64,000 bases of DNA from Lentisphaerota bacterium (GTDB lineage: Bacteria; Verrucomicrobiota; Lentisphaeria; Victivallales; Victivallaceae). The first letter of the stretch is position 1. The number at the start of each line of letters is the position of its first letter. This document shows, piece by piece, positions 63,868 through 64,000 of the stretch. A program made the position numbers and the translations under genes. The notes under the pieces were generated by a model, which saw only the letters and a list, made by a program, of their open reading frames with translations, was not told the DNA's origin and ran no database searches. The stretch covers positions 62,001-126,000 of the forward strand of contig SUVS01000002.1 of NCBI GenBank assembly GCA_015061885.1, in the 5' to 3' direction.

Positions 63868-64000
63868 TTGAAAAGTGTAGTATCTTACGATTGGAAACTG
63901 GATTTCCGGTGTCCGGTCTCGTGGGTGCTGGTGACCAATTCCGGCAGTGGAGGCAGGAGTTTGGATATGCACAGTGCCATACATCTGGGGATCGTGATTT
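63868..64000 (+). CDS. AraC-type regulator, N-terminal fragment (cut by window end)
   Basis: An open frame of 44 codons from TTG 63868, preceded by AGGGG 9 bases upstream. The translation begins LKSVVSYDWKLDFRCPVSW and includes LDMHSAIHLGIVI. It aligns with the start of the AraC regulator at 28669 (FNWKL, and ADIHSSIHIGLLI), so it is probably another AraC-family regulator with a cupin-type sensing domain. The rest lies outside the window, so no DNA-binding domain can be checked. 63647-63867 is AT-rich with no gene. Confidence 0.6.
   Translation, partial: MKSVVSYDWKLDFRCPVSWVLVTNSGSGGRSLDMHSAIHLGIVI

Noticed and set aside
1-64000. tRNA, rRNA and insertion-sequence genes
   Set aside because: None was recognised by reading the intergenic regions; no transposase-like frame is present. 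A covariance-model search could still find a small RNA missed by eye.

Overview
The window reads as a chromosomal segment of a Gram-negative, host-associated or fermentative member of the PVC superphylum, most likely Lentisphaerota (Victivallis-like). The placement is inference from gene content: several pseudopilins with the near-invariant N-terminus [20 protein letters not shown] followed by a C-terminal H-x9-DG type motif, secreted carbohydrate-active proteins with CBM9/GH123-like architecture, a pilus locus resembling Amuc_1098 to Amuc_1101 of Akkermansia, and outer-membrane biogenesis genes (bamA, lptD, heptose genes). No rRNA or tRNA gene was recognised, so the taxonomy cannot be proven here.

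Layout. 1-16 kb: a dicarboxylate/amino-acid symporter cut by the window edge, uppS and a GmhA-like sugar-phosphate isomerase on the minus strand; then argD-argF, a large zinc-type dehydrogenase, lptD and hldD on the plus strand; a nucleotidyltransferase-GHMP kinase fusion with a lipoprotein on the minus strand; an ACT protein with queD-queE; purQ. 16-25 kb: dnaN-recF, a small membrane protein, an AT-rich EcoRV-like restriction-modification pair, tsaD, a phosphoglycolate-phosphatase-like gene, a Sel1-repeat protein, and an AT-rich gene-free stretch that could be a replication origin. 25-34 kb: a minus-strand operon (SGNH hydrolase, pseudopilin, GH123-like secreted protein) divergent from an AraC regulator; a lone OppB-type permease behind a YmdB-like phosphodiesterase; a release-factor-like gene coupled to an N6-adenine DNA methyltransferase; then an 800-bp block of complex repeats. 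34-41.8 kb: bamA, a eukaryotic-type double-domain phosphofructokinase, a nitroreductase, and a purine permease with hypoxanthine phosphoribosyltransferase. 41.9-51 kb: a second carbohydrate cluster (1141-aa CBM9 protein, two pseudopilins, a GH123/DUF4091-like protein, a GH28 protein) interrupted by an inverted copy of the repeat block. 51-53.4 kb: thyX, tpiA, secG. 53.7-63.6 kb: a five-gene pilus operon (PilM-PilN fusion, Amuc_1100-like, Amuc_1099-like, two tandem secretins). The window ends inside a second AraC-type regulator.

The most notable items are the pilus operon with two secretins, the EcoRV-type system with its recognition loop conserved, the animal-like tandem phosphofructokinase, a multicopy intergenic element built from 10-bp-phased G-tracts, and a pair of perfect palindromes embedded in the leader of one pseudopilin gene. 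Promoters follow a TTGACA or TTGCAA, 16-18 bp, TATAAT/TATATT pattern, several of them close to perfect.
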